Assembly: GCF_019331735.1 (NCBI RefSeq)
Contig: NZ_JAHBBH010000005.1
Location: 62,001-126,000 of the forward strand
Length of the DNA stretch: 64,000 nucleotides
Reading direction: 5' to 3'
From: Bifidobacterium miconis
GTDB lineage: Bacteria; Actinomycetota; Actinomycetes; Actinomycetales; Bifidobacteriaceae
In this document: positions 16,885-28,764 of the stretch, piece after piece
Position numbering within the stretch: the stretch's first letter is position 1
How the letters are laid out: the number at the start of each line of letters is the position of its first letter
Program-made: the position numbers and the translations under genes
Notes under the pieces: generated by a model
Seen by the model: the letters and a program-made list of their open reading frames with translations, nothing else
Database searches by the model: none
What the model was told of the DNA's origin: nothing

Positions 16885-17853
16885 ATGACTGACACCACGC
16901 ATGCGGCGAACGCGACCAAGGCCGGATCCTCCAAGCCGAAGCGTTCCGACGCCGCCAAGCGCGAGAACCGCACCGGCTGGGCCTTCATGGCCCCGTTCGC
17001 CATCCTGTTCGCGCTCGTCTTCATCCTGCCCATCGTCTGGGCCATCTACTCCAGCTTCTTCCGCCAGGTCGCCGAAGGGGGCGGCGCGTACGGCGGAGGC
17101 AAGCTCGTCAACAAGTTCGTCGGCCTGCAGAACTTCCAGTACGTCGTCACGTCCGCCGCGTTCTGGTCCGGCATCGGCCGCGTGCTGCTCTACACGCTCA
17201 TTCAGGTGCCGTTCATGATCATCGCCGCACTGGCGCTCGCCATGCTGCTCGACTCGTTCATCGTCAAGCGCGTCACCGTGTTCCGCCTCGGCTACTTCCT
17301 GCCGTACGCCATCCCCGGCGTCGTCGCCTCGATCATCTGGGTGTTCCTGTACAACGGCCAGATCTCGCCGATCGTCAAGGGGCTCGCGGCCATCGGCATC
17401 AACGTCGACTTCTTCGCCAAGAACATCGTGATCGGCTCGATGGCCAACATCACCACCTGGACGTTCACCGGCTACAACATGCTGATCTTCCTCGCCGCGC
17501 TGCAGGCCATCCCTCACGACCTGTACGAGGCCGCCCGCATCGACGGCGCGAACGGATTCCAGATCGCCATGCGCATCAAGCTGCCCAACGTGCGCGCCGC
17601 GGCCCTGCTCGCCATGCTGCTGTCGATCGTCGGCACCATCCAGCTGTTCAACGAGCCGGAGATCATGTCCGTGTCCGACCCGAGCATCTCCAAGTCGTTC
17701 ACGCCGATGATGATGGCCCTCTACACCTCGCGCGGCACCCTCACCCCGAGCGGTGACGGCCCCGCCTCGGCCATCGCCATCGTCATGGCGCTGATCGCCG
17801 GCATTCTCGCTGCGCTGTACGCCCTCGCCGAAAGGAAGGTGAACCAGGAATGA
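16885..17853 (+). CDS. ABC sugar permease (MalF type) of the LNB/GNB transporter
   Basis: A 322-residue permease with about six membrane segments beginning at FMAPFAILFALVFILPIVWA. The EAA loop reads EAARIDGANGFQIAMRIKLP near residue 215, where the ATPase docks. The start at 16885 is preferred to 16840, which lies immediately after the hairpin with no separate ribosome site. It overlaps the next permease by 4 bp. No ATPase is encoded nearby; bifidobacteria commonly share one. Confidence 0.9.
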   Translation: MTDTTHAANATKAGSSKPKRSDAAKRENRTGWAFMAPFAILFALVFILPIVWAIYSSFFRQVAEGGGAYGGGKLVNKFVGLQNFQYVVTSAAFWSGIGRVLLYTLIQVPFMIIAALALAMLLDSFIVKRVTVFRLGYFLPYAIPGVVASIIWVFLYNGQISPIVKGLAAIGINVDFFAKNIVIGSMANITTWTFTGYNMLIFLAALQAIPHDLYEAARIDGANGFQIAMRIKLPNVRAAALLAMLLSIVGTIQLFNEPEIMSVSDPSISKSFTPMMMALYTSRGTLTPSGDGPASAIAIVMALIAGILAALYALAERKVNQE

Positions 17854-18800
17854 GCAGCATGACCCAGAAGGAACGCGCCGCCCTGCGCGCGCGCAAAAAG
17901 GCCGATCGCATCCGCGACCTGCACGCCAACGACCTGCCGCGTTCCATGCAGCCGTCCGCGGCCGTCAAGACCGTCACCATCGTCGTGCTGGTGCTGACGC
18001 TCATCTACTTCCTGTTCCCGATCTACTGGGCGATCATCGCGTCCACCAAGACGCCCAGCCAGATGACCGGCAGCAACGGCCTGTGGTTCGCCGTCGGGCT
18101 CGACCAGCTGCCGAACGCGATCGCCACCAACTACGGCAAGCTGCTGGGCTGGACTCGCGGCAACTTCTGGCGCTGGGTGCTCAACTCGCTGATCTACTCG
18201 GGCGTCTCGGCCGCCGTCGGCACGCTCGTCGCCGTCATGGCCGGCTACGCCACCGCCAAGTTCAACTTCCGCGGCAAGAACCTCGCCATCGGCGTCATCA
18301 TGGGCTGCATGCTCATGCCGGCCGCTCTGCTGACCATCCCGCAGTATTCGATCTTCCACGCGATGCACCTGACCGACACGATGCTCGCCGTCATCATCCC
18401 GTGCTGCGTCTCGCCGTTCGGCTTCTTCCTCGGCCGCGTGTACGCGCAGACCTCGGTGCCGAACGAACTGCTCGAGGCCGCGCGCATCGACGGGGCCAGC
18501 GAGGCGAGGATCTTCTTCACCATCGTGCTGCGCATCCTCGCGCCGGCCATGGTGACGATCTTCCTGTTCCTGTTCGTCGCGACGTGGAACAACTTCCTGC
18601 TGCCGCTCATGATGATCTCGGCGGATACGCTCAAGCCCGTCACGCTCGGCCTGTACGGCATGGTCTCGCTCGCCACGTTCAACGAGCGCGGCGCCCTCAT
18701 GATGGGCGCGCTGCTCGGCGTGCTGCCCGTGATCGTGCTCTTCCTCGGCCTCCAGCGCTACTGGCAGGCCGGCCTCGCCGCAGGTGCCGTCAAAGGATAA
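17850..18800 (+). CDS. ABC sugar permease (MalG type) of the LNB/GNB transporter
   Basis: A 316-residue partner permease, joined to the previous gene by an ATGA overlap, which implies translational coupling. It has about six membrane segments and an EAA loop reading EAARIDGASEARIFFTIVL near residue 210. A charged 30-residue cytoplasmic N-terminus precedes the first helix. Together with the two genes upstream it forms a type I sugar importer lacking its own ATPase. Confidence 0.9.
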   Translation: MSSMTQKERAALRARKKADRIRDLHANDLPRSMQPSAAVKTVTIVVLVLTLIYFLFPIYWAIIASTKTPSQMTGSNGLWFAVGLDQLPNAIATNYGKLLGWTRGNFWRWVLNSLIYSGVSAAVGTLVAVMAGYATAKFNFRGKNLAIGVIMGCMLMPAALLTIPQYSIFHAMHLTDTMLAVIIPCCVSPFGFFLGRVYAQTSVPNELLEAARIDGASEARIFFTIVLRILAPAMVTIFLFLFVATWNNFLLPLMMISADTLKPVTLGLYGMVSLATFNERGALMMGALLGVLPVIVLFLGLQRYWQAGLAAGAVKG

Positions 18801-18814
18801 AGGAGAAAGATTTC

Positions 18815-21064
18815 ATGACCACCGGACGCTTCACCCTTCCGAGCGAATCGAACTTCGCCGAGAAGACCAAGGAACTCGCCGAACTATGGGGCGCGGACGC
18901 GATCCGCAACTCGGACGGCACCCAACTCGACGACGCCGTGCGCAAGCTCGGCAAAAAGATCTACAGCGCGTACTTCCCGACCCGCGCGCACAACGAGTGG
19001 ATCACCCTGCACATGGACGAGACCCCTCAGGTCTACCTGCTCACCCAGCGCGTGCTCGCCGAAACCGACCACGTGTCGATTGACCTGATGGAGGGCTTCT
19101 TCGCCGAGCAGCTGACCCCGAACTACGATGCGAACCCCGCCAAATACTGGGAGGTCATCGACCGCACCACGGGCGCGGTGGTCGATCCGGAGCAGTGGGA
19201 GGTGCACATCGACACGCACACGGTGAGCGTCACCGGCGCGACGCCGATGCACGAGTACACCGTCTCGTTCCTCGCCTACATCATCTGGGACCCGGTCGAA
19301 ATGTACAATCACCTCACCAACGACTGGGGCGACAAGGAACACGAGATCCCGTTCGACATCTACCATCCGGCCACCCGCAGGTTCGTGTTCGACACGTTCG
19401 CCAAATGGCTCGAGGAGAATCCGGACACCGATGTCGTGCGCTTCACCACGTTCTTCTACCAGTTCACGCTGATCTTCGATCCCAAGCACCGGGAAAAGAT
19501 CGTCGACTGGTTCGGCTGCTCGTGCACGGTCTCGCCGCGCGCGCTCGACGACTTCGAGGAACGATACGGCTACCGCCTGCGCGCGGAGGACTTCGTGGAC
19601 GAAGGCTGCTACAACTCGGCGTGGCGCGTGCCGGGCAGGGCGCAGCGCGACTGGATCGACTTCCTGTCCGGTTTTGTGCGCGAAAACGTGAAGAAGCTGG
19701 CGGACATGTCGCATGCGGCCGGCAAGGAAGCCATGATGTTTTTGGGCGACCAGTGGATCGGCACCGAACCGTACAAGGACGGCTTCGGCGACCTCGGCCT
19801 CGACACCGTGGTCGGTTCGATCGGCGACGGCACCACCACGCGCATGATCGCCGACATCAAAGGCGTCAAGTACACCGAAGGCCGCTTCCTGCCGTACTTC
19901 TTCCCCGACACGTTCTACGAGGGCAACGACCCGAGCATCGAGGCGTGGGACAACTGGCGCAAGGCCCGCCGCGCGATCCTGAGAAGCCCGATCGCGCGCA
20001 TGGGCTACGGCGGCTACCTGTCGCTCGCCGCGAAATTCCCCAAGTTCGTGGACGCGGTCACGCACATCGCCGACGAATTCCGCGACATCCACGAGAGGAC
20101 CGGGGGAGAGGCCGCCGAGGGCGAGCTCAACGTCGCCATTCTCAACAGCTGGGGCAAAATGCGCTCGTGGATGGCGTACACGGTCGCGCACGCGCTGCCC
20201 AACAAGCAGACGGCCTCGTACTACGGCATCCTCGAATCATTGTCCGGCATGCGCGTCAACGTGCGGTTCGTCAGCTTCGACGACGTGCTCGAACACGGCG
20301 TGGACGACGATATCGACGTGATCATCACCGGCGGCCCGGTCGACACCGCGTACTCGGGCGGCGACATCTGGGCAAAGGATCCGCGGCTTGCGGAAACATT
20401 GCGCGCGTGGGTGCGTTCCGGCGGCGCGCTCGTCGGCGTGGGCGAACCGAGCTCGCAATGGCATCAGGGCCGCTTCTTCCAGCTCGCCGACGTCTTCGGC
20501 GTGGACGAGGAGCGGTTCCAGACCCTGTCGGTGGACAAGTACTTCCCGCCCGTCGTGGCCGACCATTTCATCACCGCCGACGTGCACGTCGATCCGGCCG
20601 CGCGCGAGGCGTGGGAGCGGGCCGGCTACCGCATCCCGCTGTCGGGCTGCGGCGGAGGTCAGGGCAAGGCGCCGCTCGGCGGCATCGACTTCGGCGAGCC
20701 GATCCCGAACACGTTCCCGGTCAACGAACGCGTGACCCTGCTGCGCGCGGACGGCGGACAGGTACAGCTCGCGGTCAACGACTATGGCAAGGGACGCGGC
20801 GTATACGTGTCCGGCCTGCCGTATTCGGCCGCGAACGCGCGACTGCTCGAACGCATCCTGTTCCATGCGAGCCGGCACGAGGACCGGTATGCGGCCTACA
20901 GCTCGACCAACCCCGAATGCGAGGTCGCGCGCTTCCCCAAGTCCGGCTGGTACTGTGTGATCAACAACACCGACCGTCCTCAGACCACCGAAGTGGCACT
21001 GCCAAACGGCGAGAGCGAATGCTTCGACCTTGATGCCAGCGCCATCGCCTGGCGGCGCATCTGA
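18815..21064 (+). CDS. lnpA: Galacto-N-biose/lacto-N-biose phosphorylase (GH112)
   Basis: A 749-residue GH112 enzyme, close to the usual length of about 750. It phosphorolyses lacto-N-biose I or galacto-N-biose into galactose-1-phosphate and GlcNAc or GalNAc. The barrel contains FLGDQWIGTEPY with Asp312, matching the general acid known in the B. longum enzyme, and later domains follow in the typical order. It is cytoplasmic, without a signal. AAAGGAGAAAG lies 9 bases before the ATG and 14 bp after the permease stop. It is the defining gene of this operon. Confidence 0.97.
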   Translation: MTTGRFTLPSESNFAEKTKELAELWGADAIRNSDGTQLDDAVRKLGKKIYSAYFPTRAHNEWITLHMDETPQVYLLTQRVLAETDHVSIDLMEGFFAEQLTPNYDANPAKYWEVIDRTTGAVVDPEQWEVHIDTHTVSVTGATPMHEYTVSFLAYIIWDPVEMYNHLTNDWGDKEHEIPFDIYHPATRRFVFDTFAKWLEENPDTDVVRFTTFFYQFTLIFDPKHREKIVDWFGCSCTVSPRALDDFEERYGYRLRAEDFVDEGCYNSAWRVPGRAQRDWIDFLSGFVRENVKKLADMSHAAGKEAMMFLGDQWIGTEPYKDGFGDLGLDTVVGSIGDGTTTRMIADIKGVKYTEGRFLPYFFPDTFYEGNDPSIEAWDNWRKARRAILRSPIARMGYGGYLSLAAKFPKFVDAVTHIADEFRDIHERTGGEAAEGELNVAILNSWGKMRSWMAYTVAHALPNKQTASYYGILESLSGMRVNVRFVSFDDVLEHGVDDDIDVIITGGPVDTAYSGGDIWAKDPRLAETLRAWVRSGGALVGVGEPSSQWHQGRFFQLADVFGVDEERFQTLSVDKYFPPVVADHFITADVHVDPAAREAWERAGYRIPLSGCGGGQGKAPLGGIDFGEPIPNTFPVNERVTLLRADGGQVQLAVNDYGKGRGVYVSGLPYSAANARLLERILFHASRHEDRYAAYSSTNPECEVARFPKSGWYCVINNTDRPQTTEVALPNGESECFDLDASAIAWRRI

Positions 21065-24038
<2,974 letters not shown>

Positions 24039-24040
24039 TC

Positions 24041-24952
24041 ATGACCGAACGGCAATATCTGGTCGGCGTCGACATCGGCGGCACGAAAATCGAGGCGGTG
24101 CTGCTCGACTCGTCGCATGCCGTCGTCGCGTCGCATCGCGTGCCGGCCCGTCGCGGCGGCGACAACGTCGTCGCGGACGTCGTGGGTCTGGTGCGCGAGG
24201 TCGCCGGCGAACGGCTCGGCGACGTGGCCCGCGTGGGCATGGGCACGCCCGGACGGGTGGATTCGGCGACCGGACGCATCGCCAACGTCGTCAATCTCGA
24301 CATCGACACGCTCGACTTGGGTCCGCTGGTGAGCGAACGGCTCGGCGGGGTGCCGGTGCATGTCGACAACGACGTGAACGCGGCGGCCGTCGGCGCGGCG
24401 CGCGTGCTGTGCGGCGACGATACGGCCGGCACCGTCGTCTTTCTCAATTTCGGCACCGGGCTTGCCGCCGGCGTGCTCGTCGACGGCGTGCTGCAGCACG
24501 GCTACAGTGGCGCGGCGGGCGAAGTCGGCCACGTGCCGGTCGATCCGAACCGATTCGACTGTCCGTGCGGGCAGCAGGGATGCCTGGAAACGGTGTGCTC
24601 CGGCGCGTCCGTGGCGCGGCTGTGGCCGACCGCCGACGGCAGGCCGCCGATGCCCGATCTCATCGGCAAGGCGCGGTCCGGCGACGCCGACGCGCGACGC
24701 GTGCTCGCCATGGTGACGCACGCGATCGGCGACACGCTGCAGATCGTCGCCCAGTCCGTCGACCCGCGGCTCATCATCATCGGCGGCGGCATGGCGAAAA
24801 CCGGTGCGCCGCTGCTCGAGGTGATCCTCGACGAACTGCACGGACGCGAGACGTCCTGCCCGTTCCTCAAGGGGTTGGAGCTCGGCGCGCGTCTGCGTCT
24901 CGTGCCGGCCGACGCCCCGCTCGGCGCGATCGGTGCGGCATACGCCGCATAG
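24041..24952 (+). CDS. ROK-family sugar kinase
   Basis: A 303-residue ROK kinase without a DNA-binding domain. It has the phosphate loop VDIGGTK, the catalytic DNDVNAAAVG, EVGHVPV and the zinc motif CPCGQQGCLE; IIIGGGMAKTG ends the fold. Substrates in the family include glucose, GlcNAc, mannose and fructose. Placed at the end of the lnp operon and near nagB/nagA, a GlcNAc 6-kinase would link released GlcNAc directly to NagA, but glucokinase is equally compatible with the motifs. AAGGGGG is 7 bases upstream of ATG 24041; ATG 24035, overlapping the galT stop, is the alternative. Confidence 0.88.
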   Translation: MTERQYLVGVDIGGTKIEAVLLDSSHAVVASHRVPARRGGDNVVADVVGLVREVAGERLGDVARVGMGTPGRVDSATGRIANVVNLDIDTLDLGPLVSERLGGVPVHVDNDVNAAAVGAARVLCGDDTAGTVVFLNFGTGLAAGVLVDGVLQHGYSGAAGEVGHVPVDPNRFDCPCGQQGCLETVCSGASVARLWPTADGRPPMPDLIGKARSGDADARRVLAMVTHAIGDTLQIVAQSVDPRLIIIGGGMAKTGAPLLEVILDELHGRETSCPFLKGLELGARLRLVPADAPLGAIGAAYAA

Positions 24953-24970
24953 CGGTTCCGCAGTCGCATG

Positions 24971-25019
24971 CACGAAGTCGCCGCCCGTGGTCTTGGTGAC
25001 CGCGGGCGGCGACTTCGTG
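24971..25019. terminator. Bidirectional terminator between convergent ROK genes
   Basis: A perfect 17-bp stem, CACGAAGTCGCCGCCCG (24971-24987), with its complement at 25003-25019 and a 15-base loop, filling most of the 74-bp gap between the kinase stop and the regulator stop. Confidence 0.8.
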
Positions 25020-25026
25020 CCGGGTC

Positions 25027-26166
25027 CTAGTGCAGTTCGATGTGGTCGCGCACCACGGCGATCGCGCCGCCGCGCAAGGTGATGTCCGCGCCGCACTGGC
25101 AGCGGCGGATGACGGTGTGCGCGTGGAACGACGACGCCGTGGTCAGGTCGAACCGCTGCTGCGCGGCCTCAAGGAACGTGGTGTTGATGATGTCCGGCGG
25201 GCCGTACACGCACACGTCGGCGATGTCGAGCAGTCCGACCGGCATCGCCAGCGCCGAGGCGAAACGCTCCGCCGCCTGCCGGATGATCATCGGACGCTCG
25301 TCCTTGGATGCCTCGCGCATGAGCTCGCGCAGCACGTCGGGGGTCATCATCATTTCCAGGCAGCCGCGCTTGCCGCACGGGCAGAGCGGTCCCCGCTCCG
25401 GGTCGATGGAGATGTGGCCGATCTCGCCGCCCGCATGGTGCTCGCCGACCACCGTCACGTCGTCGATGAGCGTGGCCGAACCGATGCCGCGGCCGAACTT
25501 GACGAACAGCAGGTTTGGTCCGGCCTGTCCGAAGAACCGTTCCGTGAGCATGGAGCTGGTCACGTCGTTGGTGATGACGACCGGCACATCGAAACGCGAT
25601 TCCAGCATGCCGCGCAGGTCGACGTCGTGCCATCCGAGCGCCGTGGAATCGCGGATCACGCCGGACTGGATGACGCCCGGCGCGGCGATGCCGATGCCGA
25701 TGACCGCTTCGAGCGTGTCGGCGGCCAGCTGGTCGACGAGCTGGACGATCGCGTCCGTGCTGACGGGACTGTCCGGGCCGAGCGCGATTTCCATGCGCCG
25801 TTGCGGGCGCCCCAGCAGGTCGGTGACCGCTCCCTGGATCAGATGCGCCTGCGACAGATCGATGCTGATGACGCGCAGGCGCGTCGTGTCGACGCTGAGC
25901 AGCGTGCCGCGCTTGCCCTTGCCGGTGGAGGACTCATGCCCGTTTTCGCAGATCAGCCCCTCGTCGAGCATGTCGTTGACCACGTCGGAGACGGCCACGC
26001 GGGACAGGCCGGTGAGACGGCCGAGCTCGGCGCGCGAATAGCTGCTGTCGGGGAACAGCAGGCCGAACATGAGCGAACGGTTGTTGCGCCGCACGTCGGA
26101 GGGACTGGCCTTGGCGGTCTTGCCCGGGGTATGCAGCGGGAATGCCGCGCGGATGTGGTCGTTCAT
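25027..26166 (-). CDS. ROK-family regulator, probable NagR
   Basis: A 379-residue repressor with a winged helix at about residues 25-85 (YSRAELGRLTGLSRVAVSDVV), followed by a ROK domain with the zinc motif CPCGKRGCLE. It is divergent from nagB and convergent with the lnp operon, which suits a regulator of amino-sugar use like NagR of other bifidobacteria. The ATG at 26166 is preferred because CAGGGAGCAGC precedes it; an open frame continues about 100 codons upstream but reads through the promoter region. Confidence 0.85.
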   Translation of the reverse strand: MNDHIRAAFPLHTPGKTAKASPSDVRRNNRSLMFGLLFPDSSYSRAELGRLTGLSRVAVSDVVNDMLDEGLICENGHESSTGKGKRGTLLSVDTTRLRVISIDLSQAHLIQGAVTDLLGRPQRRMEIALGPDSPVSTDAIVQLVDQLAADTLEAVIGIGIAAPGVIQSGVIRDSTALGWHDVDLRGMLESRFDVPVVITNDVTSSMLTERFFGQAGPNLLFVKFGRGIGSATLIDDVTVVGEHHAGGEIGHISIDPERGPLCPCGKRGCLEMMMTPDVLRELMREASKDERPMIIRQAAERFASALAMPVGLLDIADVCVYGPPDIINTTFLEAAQQRFDLTTASSFHAHTVIRRCQCGADITLRGGAIAVVRDHIELH

Positions 26167-26566
26167 GGTCGCTGCTCCCTGTTCTCGTATGCGTGTGGCT
26201 GCGTCTTGGCGCGCCCGTCTGGGCCGGCATGTCGCGGTGGCTGTCCGTCCCGCGTCGGGCCGTTCGGCCCGGCTTCGTGCTGCGTGTTGCATTATACGAT
26301 GCGGTGTTTGTGCCCGTACGCGGCGCCAAGAGCGGTCATCTTTGACAAACTGTCTTTCTATTGTACCGTTCGCAAGCGTTGCGACAGTCCGATAAACGCC
26401 GATAGATGGCGGATTTTCAATTATGTAAGTATTATTAACAATTAAGGATGCCGATGGGTTGGCCCATGCCGGCAAACTTCATGCAAAACAGCGGATATCA
26501 CAGGCGCCGCACGATCCCGTACGGTTCATGGCCGGGATGCGGCAACAGCAAGGAAAGGATGCTCCA
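26167..26566. promoter_or_regulatory. Divergent regulatory region of nagR-like gene and nagB
   Basis: This 400-bp gene-free region has TTGACA (26342-26347) with a TACCGT -10 candidate (26364-26369). The palindrome TCGCAAGCGTTGCGA (26370-26384) lies directly against it, where a repressor would block. Further on, the AT-rich TTAACAATTAA (26435-26445) is a second symmetrical candidate. AAGGAAAGGATGC at the end is the nagB ribosome site. Confidence 0.55.
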
Positions 26567-27379
26567 ATGACGGAAGTCATCATCGTCAAGAACGAGGCCG
26601 AGGCCGGCGCGATCTACGGCCGCTGCGTCGCGGATCTCATCAAGGCCAAGCCGAACGCGGTGCTGGGCCTCGCCACCGGTTCCAGCCCGCTGGCCGCCTA
26701 TCAGGCGCTCGCCAAGATCGTGCACGAGGAGTCCATCGACGTGAGCCAGGTGCGCGGATTCGCGCTGGACGAATATCTCGGCCTGCCGCTGACCCACCCG
26801 GAGTCCTACCACTCCACCATCCACCGCACGGTCGTCGAGCCCCTCGGCCTCGATCCGGCCAAGGTGCATGTGCCCGGCGACGTGCTCGACGGCGCGCCGC
26901 TGGAGGACGGTGACAAGATCGCCGCCGCCGGCCCCGCGTATGACGCGGCGATCGAGGCCGCGGGCGGCATCGACGTGCAGATCCTCGGCATCGGCACCGA
27001 CGGTCACATCGGCTTCAACGAGCCTGGCTCCTCGCTTGCTTCCGGCACGCGCGTGAAGACCCTCGCCGAGCAGACCCGCATCGACAACGCGCGCTTCTTC
27101 GACAACGACATCAACCAGGTGCCGACCCACTGCATCACGCAGGGCATCGGCACGGTCCTCAGGGCTCGTCACCTCGTGCTGCTCGCGTTCGGCGCGGGCA
27201 AGGCCGAGGCCATCGAGGAGACCATCGAGGGCGGCGTGTCCGCGTTCTGCCCGGCCTCCGCGCTCCAGCTGCACCCGCACGCGACCGTCATCATCGACGA
27301 GGAGGCCGCCAGCCGCCTGCGTCACAAGGACTACTACCGCTACGCGTTCGAGCACAAGCCGGCGTGGCAGGGCATCTGA
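26567..27379 (+). CDS. nagB: Glucosamine-6-phosphate deaminase
   Basis: A 270-residue NagB, the normal length. It converts glucosamine-6-phosphate to fructose-6-phosphate and ammonia. Typical segments are GLATGSSPLAAY (about residue 30), FALDEYLGLP, the GIGTDGHIGFNEPGS active-site region near residue 140 and THCITQGIGTVLRARHLVL. The start follows AAGGAAAGG. It precedes nagA across a 68-bp gap that holds a strong hairpin. Confidence 0.96.
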   Translation: MTEVIIVKNEAEAGAIYGRCVADLIKAKPNAVLGLATGSSPLAAYQALAKIVHEESIDVSQVRGFALDEYLGLPLTHPESYHSTIHRTVVEPLGLDPAKVHVPGDVLDGAPLEDGDKIAAAGPAYDAAIEAAGGIDVQILGIGTDGHIGFNEPGSSLASGTRVKTLAEQTRIDNARFFDNDINQVPTHCITQGIGTVLRARHLVLLAFGAGKAEAIEETIEGGVSAFCPASALQLHPHATVIIDEEAASRLRHKDYYRYAFEHKPAWQGI

Positions 27380-27391
27380 TCTGATCCGATT

Positions 27392-27428
27392 CGTCAAACG
27401 GGCTCCTTTGCCGGGAGCCCGTTTGACG
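27392..27428 (+). terminator. Perfect hairpin between nagB and nagA
   Basis: CGTCAAACGGGCTCC (27392-27406) and its exact complement (27414-27428) leave a 7-base loop. It lies only 12 bp after the nagB stop and 19 bp before nagA. No long U-run follows; it probably makes nagA expression partial. Confidence 0.7.
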
Positions 27429-27447
27429 TCCATGGAAGGGAATCCGC

Positions 27448-28707
27448 ATGACTGAATCTCGTGAACAGACCGTCGCCCGCGTCACGGCCGCGCTGACCGG
27501 CAAGCCGTCGCCCGTCGCCATCCACCGCGCGCGCAAAATCGACGCGCGTGGCGTGCAAGACCACTTCTGGGCCGTTTCCGACGCGCAGGGCGTGATCGTC
27601 GCCACCGGCACCGACGAGGAATCGTTCGAATCCGCCTGCCGCTCGGTCGGCATCGATCCGGCCGACGACAACGCGATCATCGACGCGGGTGGGCGCGTGC
27701 TCACGCCGGGCTATGTCGACATCCACGCGCACGGCGCATGGGAGAAGTCGTTCGACGACGGTCCGGACGGCATCGACGTCGCGCGCGCCGGTCACGCCGT
27801 GCACGGTACGACCCGTCAGGTGCTCTCACTCATCACCAACCCGGTCGACGTGATCGAACGCAACGTGCGCAACGTGCGCGCCAAGATGGACGAGCGTCCG
27901 GACATTCTCGGCGCGCATCTGGAAGGCCCGTTCCTCGCGCTCGCCCGCAAGGGCGCGCACGATCCCGAGTGCCTCAAGGACCCGGTGCCCGAACTCGTCG
28001 ACGAACTGCTCGAGGCGGCCGACGGCTGCATCCGGCAGATCACCATCGCGCCCGAACTGCCGCACGGCATCGGCGCGATCAGGCAGTTCGCCGCGGCCGG
28101 CGTCGTGCCGGCGGTCGGCCACTGCGACGCCGACTACGAGACCGCCAAGCGCGGTTTCGACGCGGGCGCCGGCATCATGACGCACATGTTCAACGCGATG
28201 AACGGCCTGCACCACCGCAAGCCGGGTCCGATCCCGGCGGCCGTGGAAGACCCGCGCGTCACCATCGAACTCATCAACGACGGCTTCCACGCGCAGAACC
28301 CGATGGTCAAGCTCGGCTTCGGGTTCGCGCCGCATCGCATCGCGTTCGTCACCGACGCGATGGCCGCCACCGACTGCCCGGACGGCGCGTACAAGCTCGG
28401 CGCGCTCGACGTGAACGTGGTGGACGGCCACGCGAGGCTCGTCTCCAACGGCGCGATCGCCGGTTCGACGCTGCTGCTGGAGGTCGCCGTGCGCCGCGCC
28501 GTGATCGAACTCGGCTTCGACGCATCCGCCGCCGTGGAGGCCGCGACGCTCACTCCGGCCCGCGCGTTCGGCTTCGACAAGCCGAACAAGGTCACCGGAG
28601 CGCCGCTCGGCCTGATCGCCCCCGGCTACGCCGCCGATCTGCTGCTCACCGATCCGGCAACCTGGCGGGTCGAAGAGGTCTGGTGCGCCGGACGCAAGCT
28701 CAAGTAG
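27448..28707 (+). CDS. nagA: N-acetylglucosamine-6-phosphate deacetylase
   Basis: A 419-residue amidohydrolase. It removes acetate from GlcNAc-6-phosphate to give the NagB substrate. Metal and substrate motifs appear in order: DIHAHGAW (about residue 90), HLEGPFL, VGHCDADY, HMFNAMNGLHHR and FVTDAMAATD with the catalytic Asp near residue 310. AAGGGAATCCGC provides the ribosome site. It is slightly longer than E. coli NagA (382) through an extended N-terminal part. Confidence 0.96.
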   Translation: MTESREQTVARVTAALTGKPSPVAIHRARKIDARGVQDHFWAVSDAQGVIVATGTDEESFESACRSVGIDPADDNAIIDAGGRVLTPGYVDIHAHGAWEKSFDDGPDGIDVARAGHAVHGTTRQVLSLITNPVDVIERNVRNVRAKMDERPDILGAHLEGPFLALARKGAHDPECLKDPVPELVDELLEAADGCIRQITIAPELPHGIGAIRQFAAAGVVPAVGHCDADYETAKRGFDAGAGIMTHMFNAMNGLHHRKPGPIPAAVEDPRVTIELINDGFHAQNPMVKLGFGFAPHRIAFVTDAMAATDCPDGAYKLGALDVNVVDGHARLVSNGAIAGSTLLLEVAVRRAVIELGFDASAAVEAATLTPARAFGFDKPNKVTGAPLGLIAPGYAADLLLTDPATWRVEEVWCAGRKLK

Positions 28708-28728
28708 CCGGTTTGCGTACGGTGTGAG

Positions 28729-28758
28729 ATGGCGTCGGATCGTGACATCCGACGCCAT
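28729..28758. terminator. Bidirectional terminator after nagA
   Basis: ATGGCGTCGGAT (28729-28740) pairs perfectly with 28747-28758 across CGTGAC and is followed by TTTT on the plus strand. It lies between nagA and the convergent transglutaminase-like gene. Confidence 0.8.
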
Positions 28759-28764
28759 TTTCGT

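Noticed and set aside
26167..26475. N-terminal extension of the NagR-like regulator
   Set aside because: The added 100 residues are composed of promoter DNA; the internal ATG has a good ribosome site and matches the family start.
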